Shown: positions 43,756 through 53,086 of the stretch, piece after piece | Position numbering within the stretch: position 1 is the stretch's first letter | Layout of the letters: each line of letters begins with the position of its first letter | Assembly: GCA_965267355.1 (NCBI GenBank) | Contig: OZ253956.1 | Location: 2,852,001-2,916,000, forward strand | Source: GCA-002793235 sp965267355 | GTDB lineage: Bacteria; Bacteroidota; Bacteroidia; Flavobacteriales_E; Vicingaceae | Direction of reading: 5' to 3' | DNA length: 64,000 bases | The notes under the pieces: model-generated | Told to the model about the DNA's origin: nothing | Databases searched by the model: none | The model's input: only the letters and a program-made list of their open reading frames with translations | Made by a program: the position numbers and the translations under genes

Positions 43756-44967
43756 TTAAGCTAAAACTTCACTTACTTTAGCAGCAGCTTCTTTTAGTAA
43801 TACTGCAGAATGCACATCTAAACCAGACTCATCAATTAAGGTCTTAGCTTCAGCAGCGTTAGTTCCTTGTAATCGTACAATAATCGGAACAGGAATGTCA
43901 CCAATGTTTTTGTAAGCATCAACTACACCTTGTGCTACCCTATCACACCTTACAATTCCTCCGAAAATATTAATCAGTATAGCTTCAACATTAGGGTCTT
44001 TCAAAATCATTCTAAATGCTTTTTCAACTCTTTCAGCATCAGCAGTACCACCAACATCTAAGAAGTTAGCTGGCTCACCACCAGATAATTTAATAATATC
44101 CATAGTAGCCATTGCCAATCCAGCACCGTTTACCATGCAACCTACATTACCATCTAGGTTCACATAGTTTAATCCTGCTTCACTAGCTTCTAATTCTACT
44201 GGATCTTCCTCTGTAGTATCTCTCATTTCAGCAATATCTGAATGACGGTACAAAGCACTATCATCAACACTTACTTTAGAGTCAACTGCAATAATTTTAT
44301 TGTCAGATGTTTTTAATACTGGGTTAATTTCAAACATAGAAGCATCAATACCATCATAAGCAGCATACAACGCATAAACAAATTTTACCATTTGCTTAAA
44401 TGCTTGCCCTGACAAACCCAAGTTAAAAGCAACTCTTCTTGCTTGAAATCCTTGTAACCCAACTTTAGGGTCAATCTCTTCTTTAAAAATTAAGTGTGGA
44501 GTTTTTTCAGCTACTGCTTCAATATCCATTCCTCCTTCAGGAGAATACATAATAATGTTTCTACCAGTTTCTCTGTTCATTAAAACAGACATGTAAAACT
44601 CTTCTGGCTCTGATTCACCTGGATAGTAAACATCTTGTGCAATTAACACTTTGTTTACTTTCTTTCCTTTATCGTTTGTTTGTGCAGTCACTAAGTGTCC
44701 ACCTAATATGCCAGCTGCAATGTCTTCAACTTTATCTAAGCCTTTTGCTAAAACAACACCGTGAGAACCAGTTTCGGTTACTACACCTTTACCTCTACCA
44801 CCTGCGTGGATTTGTGCTTTTACAACATACCATTCAGTACCTGTTTCAGCATTTAATTCCTTAGCAGCTTCAACTGCTTGTTGTGGTGTATCTGCAACTT
44901 TACCTTCTTGTATAGCAACACCATATTTTTTTAATAATGATTTTCCTTGATATTCGTGTAAGTTCAT
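43756..44967 (-). CDS. sucC: Succinyl-CoA ligase (ADP-forming) beta subunit
   Basis: 403 residues. It is the ATP-grasp subunit of the citric-acid-cycle enzyme that makes succinate and ATP from succinyl-CoA. Signatures: MNLHEYQGKSLLKKYGV (1-17), VVKAQIHAGGRGKGV, MFEINPVLKT, LDGNVGCMVNGAGLAMATMD (Gly-rich loop), FLDVGGTADAERV, INIFGGIVRCDRVAQGVV and RLQGTNAAEAK. The partner sucD is not in the window, so the two subunits are unlinked here. A TACTTTTG -7-like element lies at 44995-45002 on the minus strand. Divergent from lolD. Confidence 0.97.
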   Translation of the reverse strand: MNLHEYQGKSLLKKYGVAIQEGKVADTPQQAVEAAKELNAETGTEWYVVKAQIHAGGRGKGVVTETGSHGVVLAKGLDKVEDIAAGILGGHLVTAQTNDKGKKVNKVLIAQDVYYPGESEPEEFYMSVLMNRETGRNIIMYSPEGGMDIEAVAEKTPHLIFKEEIDPKVGLQGFQARRVAFNLGLSGQAFKQMVKFVYALYAAYDGIDASMFEINPVLKTSDNKIIAVDSKVSVDDSALYRHSDIAEMRDTTEEDPVELEASEAGLNYVNLDGNVGCMVNGAGLAMATMDIIKLSGGEPANFLDVGGTADAERVEKAFRMILKDPNVEAILINIFGGIVRCDRVAQGVVDAYKNIGDIPVPIIVRLQGTNAAEAKTLIDESGLDVHSAVLLKEAAAKVSEVLA

Positions 44968-45073
44968 CTGACTTGAATTTTATTTTTATGCACTCAAAAG
45001 TAACAGTTTTATTTGGTAAAACCATACCAACTTTTCAACAAAAGTTAAGTATTTTAGCTTTTTGTTTCTACAC

Positions 45074-45727
45074 ATGATTAAAGCTGAAAACATACACAAA
45101 TCTTATGGCGATTTACACGTTTTAAAAGGTGTTAATTTAGAGATTAAGCAAGGAGAAATAATCTCCATTGTTGGAGCTTCTGGAGCAGGTAAATCTACCC
45201 TACTTCAAATCATTGGAACGCTGGATAGCTGTGATGAAGGGCAAGTTTCTATTAACGATACTGACACAACCCAATTAAAAGACAAAGCGCTATCATTATT
45301 TAGAAATGAAAACATTGGGTTTGTATTTCAGTTTCACCATTTGTTACCAGAATTTACTGCTTTAGAAAATGTTTGCATACCTGCTTTTATTAGTAAAATG
45401 CCAAAAGCTGAAGCTGAGCAAAAAGCCATGGAATTATTATCTGCTTTAGGTGTAGCTGAAAGAGCTCAACATAAACCATCAGAGTTAAGTGGGGGAGAAC
45501 AACAAAGGGTTGCTGTTTGTAGAGCATTAATTAATAATCCATCCGTTGTATTGGCTGATGAGCCTTCAGGAAACTTGGATTCTGAATCTGCAAAAGAATT
45601 GCACAACTTGTTTTTTAAACTAAGAGATGAGTTGAACCAAACTTTTGTAATTGTTACCCATAACGAAGAATTAGCCAATATGGCTGACCGAAAACTCACC
45701 ATGAAAGATGGAGTGATAATTAGTTAA
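45074..45727 (+). CDS. lolD: ABC transporter ATPase, LolD-type
   Basis: 217 residues from ATG 45074; an in-frame TTG lies 12 bases upstream but the ATG gives the normal N terminus. Walker A GASGAGKS (34-41), Q-loop FVFQFHHLLPEFTALENV (the FQFHxLLPEFTALENV stretch is typical of LolD), signature LSGGEQQR, Walker B VVLADEPSGNLD. LolD powers release of lipoproteins from the inner membrane with LolC/E, which are not in the window. The related MacB/FtsE group is the alternative. pbpC follows after 76 bases in the same direction. Confidence 0.88.
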   Translation: MIKAENIHKSYGDLHVLKGVNLEIKQGEIISIVGASGAGKSTLLQIIGTLDSCDEGQVSINDTDTTQLKDKALSLFRNENIGFVFQFHHLLPEFTALENVCIPAFISKMPKAEAEQKAMELLSALGVAERAQHKPSELSGGEQQRVAVCRALINNPSVVLADEPSGNLDSESAKELHNLFFKLRDELNQTFVIVTHNEELANMADRKLTMKDGVIIS

Positions 45728-45803
45728 TTAACTAATTTTAACCATCCTCAATTTCAATCAACATAAGACTAAAGAAAGATTAGCTATTGGATTAATTTTC
45801 CTT

Positions 45804-48098
45804 TTGCTGGTCATTTACATTTTTATACTTCCTTCCCAATTATTTACCAATCCTACTTGTTCTGTTATTGAAGATAATGACGGCAACTTAATTGGTGCTA
45901 GAATAGCAGAAGATGGTCAGTGGCGTTTTCCTCACAATGATGTGGTTCCTGAAAAATTCAAGCATTGTATTATTCAATTTGAGGATAAAAACTTCTACTC
46001 ACACCCTGGTGTAGATCTATTAGCTACTTGTCGTGCTGCTTATCAAAACATTACTTCTGGAAGAATTGTTAGTGGTGGTTCTACTTTAACTATGCAAGTT
46101 ATTCGTTTATCCCGCCAAGGACAAAGCAGAACATTTTTAGAAAAATTTATCGAACTAATAATAGCAACTCGTTTGGAACTAACTACCCCTAAAGAAAAGA
46201 TATTAGCTTATTATTCTTCCAATGCTCCTTTTGGGGGTAACGTAGTTGGATTAGATGCAGCAGCCTGGCGTTATTATGGAAGGAATTCTCATCAACTATC
46301 TTGGGCTGAAAGTGCTACATTAGCAGTTTTACCTAATGCTCCTTCATTAATCTTCCCAGGCAAAAACCATGATAAGTTATTGGCTAAAAGAAACCGATTG
46401 TTAGATAAACTTCAAGCTAAAGGTATTATCGATAAAATGACTTGCGAGATTTCTAAGGAAGAGCCTTTACCACAAAAACCATTGAGGTTACCTAATCTGA
46501 CTACTCACTTACATAATCTCATCATTAAAGAAAACAAAGGCAAGCGAGTTAAAACTACCATTGATAGACACCTGCAAGAAAAATGCAATGAGATTATTAA
46601 GAACCACAATTTCCAATTGAAGTTTAACGAAGTACACAATGCTGCAGCAATTGTTATTGAAGTAGAAACAGGAAATATTTTGGCTTATGTAGGAAATACT
46701 TCAGGTACAAAAGAGCATGGAAATGAAGTGGATGTAATACAAGCTCCAAGAAGTACTGGAAGTATTTTAAAACCATTATTATATGCCTCCATTCTTAGTG
46801 ATGGGGAAATTTTACCGAACACCATTGTAGATGATGTGCCTACTAAGATTGCTGGTTATACACCAAAAAACTACAATTTAAAGTATAGTGGAGTTGTTCC
46901 AGCAAGCAAAGCATTATCTCGTTCGTTAAATGTTCCTATTGTAAGAATGTTGCAAGATTATGGTTTGCAAAAATTTCATCATCGTTTACAAAAGTTAAAC
47001 CTCAACACCATTAACAAACCAGCCAATCATTACGGATTAACCATCATTTTAGGTGGTGCAGAAAGCTCCTTATGGGATATTACCAACTTGTATGCAAACT
47101 TCTCTAGAACATTAAACCACTTTGAGAAATACAATGGTAAATACAACCTAAACGATTACAGACCTCATAACTATTTGTTTAATTACGAAACACCTAATGA
47201 GCAACTAGAAGACTTTAACAACATTAGTGCTTCTTCCATTTATTTAACCTACAAAGCTTTATTAGAAGTGAACCGACCTGATGATGAAGCTAATTGGAAA
47301 TACTTTTCTGGCAATCAAAAAATAGCATGGAAAACGGGAACCAGTTTTGGATTTAGAGATGCTTGGGCAGTTGGAACTACACCTGATTATGTTGTCGGGG
47401 TATGGGCAGGTAATGCTGATGGTGAAGGAAGACCTGGACTAACAGGTATCAACTCAGCTGCCCCTATCCTATTTGATATTTTTGATTTGTTACCCATAGA
47501 AAACTGGTTCAACATTCCTTACGATGAAATGGAGAAAGTAGGTGTCTGCCGTAAAAGTGGAATGCGAGCCTCAGATATTTGCGAACCTATAGATACTACT
47601 TTTGTTCAGAAAAGTGGATTAAAAACTCCTCCTTGCAAATACCACCAATTGGTACATTTAGACAATAGTGGTTATCGAGTGAATAGTGATTGTGAAGATG
47701 TAAATAACATGAAGCACAAAGGTTGGTTTGTTTTACCACCAGTCCAAGAATGGTATTACAAAAGCACTGATCCTACCTACATTAAACTACCACCATACCG
47801 CACCGATTGCCAAGACTTGGAAGCTAAACCATTACAATTGATTTATCCAGAGCACAATGCTTTAATTTATATACCAATAGAGTTAACTGGCAAAAAAGGA
47901 AAAGTAGTATTTGAAGCAGCACATCGTAAACAAAGCACTACCCTTTTCTGGCATATAGATAATAGCTACGTTGGAACCACTAAAGGAATACACGAAATGG
48001 GATTAAACATTAAAGAAGGTGAACATCTACTAACTGTGGTTGACGAATTAGGAAATTCAATTACAAGAAAATTCACTATTGTTGACAAGCAAGATTAA
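45804..48098 (+). CDS. pbpC: Penicillin-binding protein 1C
   Basis: At least 764 residues. Glycosyltransferase domain (about 45-220) with FEDKNFYSHPGVDLLA and SGGSTLTMQVIRLSR; transpeptidase domain with SxxK in STGSILKPLLY, SxN in LSRSLNVPIVR and KTG in WKTGTSFGFRDAW; C-terminal BiPBP_C domain (about 670-764). It polymerises and crosslinks peptidoglycan in the periplasm. The TTG at 45804 is the only ordinary start codon in the region, but it cuts the membrane helix in half: the frame is open back to 45732 and encodes NQHKTKERLAIGLIFLLLV before it, the expected cytoplasmic tail and helix. No ATG, GTG or TTG in frame precedes it. Confidence 0.92.
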   Translation: MLVIYIFILPSQLFTNPTCSVIEDNDGNLIGARIAEDGQWRFPHNDVVPEKFKHCIIQFEDKNFYSHPGVDLLATCRAAYQNITSGRIVSGGSTLTMQVIRLSRQGQSRTFLEKFIELIIATRLELTTPKEKILAYYSSNAPFGGNVVGLDAAAWRYYGRNSHQLSWAESATLAVLPNAPSLIFPGKNHDKLLAKRNRLLDKLQAKGIIDKMTCEISKEEPLPQKPLRLPNLTTHLHNLIIKENKGKRVKTTIDRHLQEKCNEIIKNHNFQLKFNEVHNAAAIVIEVETGNILAYVGNTSGTKEHGNEVDVIQAPRSTGSILKPLLYASILSDGEILPNTIVDDVPTKIAGYTPKNYNLKYSGVVPASKALSRSLNVPIVRMLQDYGLQKFHHRLQKLNLNTINKPANHYGLTIILGGAESSLWDITNLYANFSRTLNHFEKYNGKYNLNDYRPHNYLFNYETPNEQLEDFNNISASSIYLTYKALLEVNRPDDEANWKYFSGNQKIAWKTGTSFGFRDAWAVGTTPDYVVGVWAGNADGEGRPGLTGINSAAPILFDIFDLLPIENWFNIPYDEMEKVGVCRKSGMRASDICEPIDTTFVQKSGLKTPPCKYHQLVHLDNSGYRVNSDCEDVNNMKHKGWFVLPPVQEWYYKSTDPTYIKLPPYRTDCQDLEAKPLQLIYPEHNALIYIPIELTGKKGKVVFEAAHRKQSTTLFWHIDNSYVGTTKGIHEMGLNIKEGEHLLTVVDELGNSITRKFTIVDKQD

Positions 48099-48115
48099 TT
48101 ATACTTTTGTCGGAA

Positions 48116-48943
48116 ATGCAAGAAAAATTTATTGACATAGAAAAAGTAATCAAAAGCAAGAATCCAAAATTGCTCAAATGGTTACCAAAATTTATTGTCA
48201 ATTATCTGAAGCGTATTCTTCATCAAGAAGATATTAATCAAATACTTGATGAAAATAAAGACATTTATGACTACGACTTTGCAAAAGATATCATTACCCG
48301 ATTTAATGTAAATGTTACTGCTTATGGAACCGAAAACATTCCAAAAAGTGGCGGATACATTTTTGCCTGCAACCATCCTTTAGGGGGGATTGATGCATTA
48401 GCTATAGTTACCATTATGGAACCTTACCGAAAAGACATGCAGTTTGTAGTGAATGATATTTTGATGAATCTAAAAAACCTTTCTGGACTATTTGTTGGTG
48501 TGAACAAACATGGAGGAAATACCAAAGATGCATTGAATAAAGTGGACGAACTATTTGCTTCAAATAAGGCTGTTTTTGTTTTCCCTGCTGGATTGGTAAG
48601 CAGGAAAAAGAAAGGAAAAGTTGCTGATTTAGAGTGGAAAAAAACATTCATTACAAGAGCCAAGAAGCACAACAAAAGCATTATTCCCGTTTATGTTGGA
48701 GGTAATCTATCTAATTTCTTTTACAGGTTATCCAATTTAAGAGAAACATTAGGTATTAAAGCTAATATTGAAATGCTGTACTTGGCCGATGAGACTTTTA
48801 AGCAGCAACATAAAAACTTAGATATAGTTTTCGGTGAGCCAGTTTCTGCTTCAACTTTTGATGCCAGTAAATCTGATAGAGAATGGGCAAAATGGATGGA
48901 AAACAAAGTACATTCTATGAGGAATCAAATTCCTAAAAAGTAA
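48116..48943 (+). CDS. PlsC-type O-acyltransferase, probably for an amino-acid lipid (GlsA/OlsA-like)
   Basis: 275 residues from ATG 48116 (an in-frame TTG lies 9 bases upstream). The acyltransferase motif is N86-H87-x5-D93 (NHPLGGID), one residue longer than the usual HX4D of PlsC, followed by FPAGLVSRKKKGK (motif III-like) and IIPVYVGGNLSN. It would transfer an acyl chain to a hydroxyl. The next gene (74 bases on) is an OlsB/GlsB-like N-acyltransferase, so the two probably make an N-acyl, O-acyl amino-acid lipid such as glycine or ornithine lipid; in Bacteroides a GlsA/GlsB pair and in Flavobacterium a fused OlsF protein do this. The assignment is from context and motif. Confidence 0.8.
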   Translation: MQEKFIDIEKVIKSKNPKLLKWLPKFIVNYLKRILHQEDINQILDENKDIYDYDFAKDIITRFNVNVTAYGTENIPKSGGYIFACNHPLGGIDALAIVTIMEPYRKDMQFVVNDILMNLKNLSGLFVGVNKHGGNTKDALNKVDELFASNKAVFVFPAGLVSRKKKGKVADLEWKKTFITRAKKHNKSIIPVYVGGNLSNFFYRLSNLRETLGIKANIEMLYLADETFKQQHKNLDIVFGEPVSASTFDASKSDREWAKWMENKVHSMRNQIPKK

Positions 48944-49017
48944 ATACTAACAAATTTTGTTCGTAACTCTAAAGTACATTTGCTTCAAAAAATAGTTATT
49001 TCCCTATTTTTGATTTA

Positions 49018-49938
49018 ATGAGTAATCAGAACATTATACCACCTATAGATATTAACTTGATTGAGCAGGAGCTGAATCAAAATACTTTTGTACGCGATGT
49101 AAACAAGGGTAACAATGAGGTATATATTGTTAACTACCACAACTCACCTAATGTAATGCGAGAAATTGGCAGACTCAGAGAGTTAACCTTTACGCTTGCT
49201 GGTGGTGGAACCGGAAAAGAAATTGACATTGATGATTTTGACACCTCAGATAACTGTTATGATCAATTAATTGTGTACGACAGAGAAGAGAAAGTAATTG
49301 CAGGTGGTTATCGTTTTATAGACTGCTCAAAAGTAGTTAATGGAAACAATGATAACATACCACTATCCACAAGAAACTATTTTAATTTTTCTGAGCAATT
49401 CCTTACAGAGTACTTACCCTACACTATTGAATTAGGTAGAAGTTGGATTCATCCTGAATACCAAGCTGGTAATTCTAGAAAAGGATTATTTGCCTTGGAT
49501 AATCTTTGGGATGGATTAGGCGCTTTGGTATTAAACCACCCTAACATGAAGTACTTTTTTGGCAAAGTAACTATGTACGATAAGTACAACACTACAGCTC
49601 GGAATGCACTTCTATATTTTTTAAAATTTTATTTCCCTGATCAAGAAAAACTAGTGTGGCCAATCCATCCTCTGGAAATTGGCGAAGATATTACCGAGTT
49701 TAAATCAGAATTGAAAAGCAAGAACTTTGATGAAGGTGTAAAAGTATTGAATCAGTTTTTACGTCAGTATGGAGAAAATATTCCACCGCTTATCAATTCG
49801 TACATGCGTCTCTCTCCTACCATGAAATCTTTTGGAACAGCAATTAATCCAGATTTTGGTGGAGTTGAAGAAACTGGAATACTAGTTAAAGTAGCCGATG
49901 TTTATCCAGAAAAGAAAGAGAGGCATTTAACTATTTAA
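49018..49938 (+). CDS. GNAT-type N-acyltransferase, OlsB/GlsB-like
   Basis: 306 residues of the hemolysin-like/Acetyltransf_5 group of GNAT proteins. Visible: REIGRLRELTFTLAGGGTGKEIDIDDFD (split; substrate region), YDQLIVYDREEKVIAGGYRFID, TIELGRSWIHPEYQ (core beta strand and acyl-CoA site), and LFALDNLWDGLGALV. In this group the enzyme transfers a 3-hydroxyacyl group from acyl carrier protein to the amino group of glycine or ornithine. The upstream O-acyltransferase would then add the second chain. It converges on parC with a 4-base stop overlap. Confidence 0.82.
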   Translation: MSNQNIIPPIDINLIEQELNQNTFVRDVNKGNNEVYIVNYHNSPNVMREIGRLRELTFTLAGGGTGKEIDIDDFDTSDNCYDQLIVYDREEKVIAGGYRFIDCSKVVNGNNDNIPLSTRNYFNFSEQFLTEYLPYTIELGRSWIHPEYQAGNSRKGLFALDNLWDGLGALVLNHPNMKYFFGKVTMYDKYNTTARNALLYFLKFYFPDQEKLVWPIHPLEIGEDITEFKSELKSKNFDEGVKVLNQFLRQYGENIPPLINSYMRLSPTMKSFGTAINPDFGGVEETGILVKVADVYPEKKERHLTI

Positions 49939-52700
49939 AATAAAGTCATCTGATTTTCCTCATCATCATCGTCTACATCTTTTATTGGTGAAGATTTTGG
50001 TTTTGGTTTTTCCTCAGGTTTCTTTTCTTCAGAAGGTAGCTTAACCTCTTCTTTTGGCTCTTCTAATACTTTTTCCTCAACCTCCTTTGATTCTGCTTCT
50101 ACTTCATGTTGAGTATTATTTTCTTCAGAAATAGGTTCTTCTGTTGATTCTTCTTTGGTTTCATCTTCAGGCTCTTCATAAGGAAGTGGTTCTAACAAAT
50201 CAATATTTTTAACCTTATATTGTGTCAATCTGTTCCCTAAAGCTTTTAACCCTTTAACGGCTATAAACTCCTCAAGAGCGATTTTTTCATTATCTCGCTG
50301 ATTCCCTTTAACTTTTGCAAAAGTCAATTCAATTTGAGGAAGCCAATCAGTAGAAACTATCTCTAATTGAGAATTCTCATGTTCAGTGATGAATGATGTT
50401 TTCTTATCTGTAGATTCAATTAGGAATCGTTTAACAAAATATTGTTCCTTCTCTCCATCATAATAAACCGCAGAAACTGGTTTCTTTGGATTCCATTTCT
50501 CCAGCACTATCATATCTTCTTCAAACTTGGTGAACATATCAAATCCAGTCAACTGATACTCCCCACTTTGCATAATGGTTAATATCTTATCTTCTGCTTT
50601 AAATTCTCCCAAGAATTCTCCCCTCTCTTCAGCGTTTAATCTTTGCACCGAATCATCAAACCATATCTTTCTTGCCGCAAGTGTAGAAACACCTTTTTCT
50701 TTCAACTCAATTTTGGCAACAGGATATTTGGTTACTCTGTTTCCTCCAGCTCCTCTTCCTTTTATAGCTAATTCCGAAAAATCTAACTCAAACTTTAGCT
50801 TTCTTACATTTGGCTTTGGTCTTAATTTAATTAAAACTGTCTCTGCCTCTCCATTAGGATTAGCTGTAAACCAAAGCACTTTAGAATCGGGAGTTCCTTT
50901 GGTTAAAGGATACTCTTTATCTCTAGTTATAGATGTAACCGCAAAACGTTTCATCATAGAAGGACCGCCCTTTCCATCTTGATAAATCATATTGTAGATG
51001 GTACGTTTATCTCCTTTCTTCCATACACCTACATGTATAATTCCTTTTCCAAAAAATGCTTTAGATGAAACCTTAGATACCATCATAATTCCATCTTCAC
51101 GGAAAACTATAATATCATCTATATCTGAACAATCCGTAACAAATTCGCTTTCCGTTCGTTTCAATCCAGTACCTGCAAAACCTTCTTCTCTGTTTACATA
51201 AAGTTTCACATTATTAGCAGCTACTTTACTTGCATCAATAGTTTCGAACGAACGTAATTCAGTCTTACGTTCTCTGCCTTCTCCATATTTCTTCTTTAAC
51301 TCTTTAAAGTAAGCTACAGCAAAATCAACTAAATGCTCTAAATCATATTTTACCTGAGCTATCTCATCTTCTAAAGAAGCTAACTTCTCATCTGCTTTGT
51401 CAGAATCGTGCTTAGTAATTCTACGCATTCTGATTTCCAACAAACGCTTAACATCTTCATCCGTAACTTCTCTAAGAAGATGTTTAATATGCGGCTTAAG
51501 CTCCTTATGAGTTAACTCTATTGCTTCATCATAACCTAACCCGTGTAACTTTACATAAATTTTATTTTCAATAAAGATTTTCTCTAAAGAAGAAAAATGC
51601 CACTGTTCTTCTAATTCCCCTTTCTTTATTTCTAATTCTAATTGTAAAAGATCTTTAGTCCTCTCTGTAGAGATTCTCAACATCTCACTAACTCCAATAA
51701 ACTTAGGAGAATCATCTTCAATAATACCAGCATTCGGAGAAATTGAAATCTCACAGTCAGTAAATGCGTACAAAGCATCAATCATCTTATCTGGAGACTG
51801 ACCTGCAGGTAAGTGAACCAAAATTTCAACAGCATCCGAAGTATTATCTTCTACCTTTCTAACCTTTATTTTGTTTTTAGCATTTGCCTTAATTATAGAA
51901 TCTATCAACTTATCTGTTGTAACTCCAAAAGGCAGTTCAGTAATTTTTAATGTCTTTTTATCCTCTTGAACAATTCTTGCCCTAACTTTAATTCTTCCAC
52001 CTCTTAAACCATCATTATAAGCAGAAACATCTGCCATACCTCCAGTAATAAAGTCGGGATAAAGTGTTACTTTCTTAGTTCCTTTTAAAACTTTAATAGA
52101 ACCATCTATCAATTCATTAAAGTTATGAGGTAACATTTTACATGCTAAACCTACTGCAATACCTTCTACACCTTGAGCTAATAATAGCGGAAATTTAATC
52201 GGAAGTGTTTCTGGCTCTTTATTTCTTCCATCATAAGAAGATAACCAGTTAGTCGTTTTTGGATTAAAAACAACATCTAAAGCAAACTTAGTCAGCCTTG
52301 CTTCAATGTATCTTGGAGCAGCTGCTCTATCTCCTGTAAAAATATTTCCCCAGTTACCTTGGCAATCAATTAATAAATCCTTCTGACCAATTTGCACTAA
52401 TGCATCACCAATAGAAGCATCTCCATGGGGGTGATATTTCATGGTGTTACCAATGATGTTTGCTACTTTATTGTAACGACCATCATCCATCTCTTTCATG
52501 GAGTGTAGAATTCTACGCTGTACCGGTTTTAACCCATCATTAATATGAGGTACAGCTCTTTCTAGAATTACGTATGATGCGTAATCTAAAAACCACTCTT
52601 GGTACATCCCAGATACTTGAATTACATTCTCCAGTTGTTCACCATTACCCGAACCCTCAAATTCTTCGTCTCTTTCTTCTATGTTGTCTTCTTCACTCAT
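49935..52700 (-). CDS. parC: DNA topoisomerase IV subunit A (ParC-type, GyrA/ParC family)
   Basis: 921 residues. It cuts and rejoins DNA; catalytic Tyr131 lies in AAPRYIEARLT, after the quinolone-region helix (HPHGDASIGDALVQIGQ, 91-107). The N-terminal breakage-reunion domain runs to about 450, with a coiled coil to about 475. The C-terminal beta-pinwheel lacks a clear GyrA box QRRGGKG, which supports ParC rather than GyrA. The tail (about 845-921) is long, acidic and Glu/Lys/Pro-rich (EEPISEENN, EEKVLEEPKEEVK, DVDDDDEENQ). It is the third gene of the unit parE, TonB_C, parC, starting one base inside the stop of the TonB_C gene (TAATG). Confidence 0.95.
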   Translation of the reverse strand: MSEEDNIEERDEEFEGSGNGEQLENVIQVSGMYQEWFLDYASYVILERAVPHINDGLKPVQRRILHSMKEMDDGRYNKVANIIGNTMKYHPHGDASIGDALVQIGQKDLLIDCQGNWGNIFTGDRAAAPRYIEARLTKFALDVVFNPKTTNWLSSYDGRNKEPETLPIKFPLLLAQGVEGIAVGLACKMLPHNFNELIDGSIKVLKGTKKVTLYPDFITGGMADVSAYNDGLRGGRIKVRARIVQEDKKTLKITELPFGVTTDKLIDSIIKANAKNKIKVRKVEDNTSDAVEILVHLPAGQSPDKMIDALYAFTDCEISISPNAGIIEDDSPKFIGVSEMLRISTERTKDLLQLELEIKKGELEEQWHFSSLEKIFIENKIYVKLHGLGYDEAIELTHKELKPHIKHLLREVTDEDVKRLLEIRMRRITKHDSDKADEKLASLEDEIAQVKYDLEHLVDFAVAYFKELKKKYGEGRERKTELRSFETIDASKVAANNVKLYVNREEGFAGTGLKRTESEFVTDCSDIDDIIVFREDGIMMVSKVSSKAFFGKGIIHVGVWKKGDKRTIYNMIYQDGKGGPSMMKRFAVTSITRDKEYPLTKGTPDSKVLWFTANPNGEAETVLIKLRPKPNVRKLKFELDFSELAIKGRGAGGNRVTKYPVAKIELKEKGVSTLAARKIWFDDSVQRLNAEERGEFLGEFKAEDKILTIMQSGEYQLTGFDMFTKFEEDMIVLEKWNPKKPVSAVYYDGEKEQYFVKRFLIESTDKKTSFITEHENSQLEIVSTDWLPQIELTFAKVKGNQRDNEKIALEEFIAVKGLKALGNRLTQYKVKNIDLLEPLPYEEPEDETKEESTEEPISEENNTQHEVEAESKEVEEKVLEEPKEEVKLPSEEKKPEEKPKPKSSPIKDVDDDDEENQMTLF

Positions 52701-53083
52701 TACAATAAATTAAAACGAATTGGTATAGCAAAATCTACTTTAATTGGTTTACCATCTTCAGTTTTACCTGGCACCCATTTAGGCATACTCTCTACTATTT
52801 CAACAGCTTTTTTATCCAATGCTTCATGTTCTCCATCAATCACTTTTACATTAGTAATTGAACCATCTACATCTATGGTAAAACCCACCGAAACAGGTAC
52901 AAATTGGTTTTTATGTTTTTTTAAATATTGTTTACTGTTAAACCCTTCTGGTAAGTCCACATTTTCATCCAAATAATTATAAAAAGCATCATCACCTCCA
53001 GGAAAATGTGGCATCTTAGTTTTTTCTTGAGCAGTAACAAAACCCGCCACCAACAATAAAACAACAACTAAAATTTTCTTCAT
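52700..53083 (-). CDS. Small secreted TonB C-terminal-like protein inside the topoisomerase operon
   Basis: 127 residues. Signal peptide 1-18 (AGFVTAQ), then one TonB_C domain: MPHFPGGDDAFYNYLDENVD (24-43), VPVSVGFTIDVDGSITNVKV, and MPKWVPGKTEDGKPIKVDFA with closing IPIRFNLL. This HFPGG..F-Y--- form is common in periplasmic Bacteroidota proteins. It starts 3 bases after the parE stop and its TAA shares a base with the parC ATG, so it is cotranscribed with both. A link between an envelope protein and topoisomerase IV is unexpected and may be only operon convenience. Confidence 0.88.
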   Translation of the reverse strand: MKKILVVVLLLVAGFVTAQEKTKMPHFPGGDDAFYNYLDENVDLPEGFNSKQYLKKHKNQFVPVSVGFTIDVDGSITNVKVIDGEHEALDKKAVEIVESMPKWVPGKTEDGKPIKVDFAIPIRFNLL

Positions 53084-53086
53084 CGC

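Noticed and set aside
44995..45002. Full promoter for sucC
   Set aside because: TACTTTTG matches the -7 element, but no TTG lies within 17-23 bases upstream; only the -7 match is mentioned in the sucC entry.
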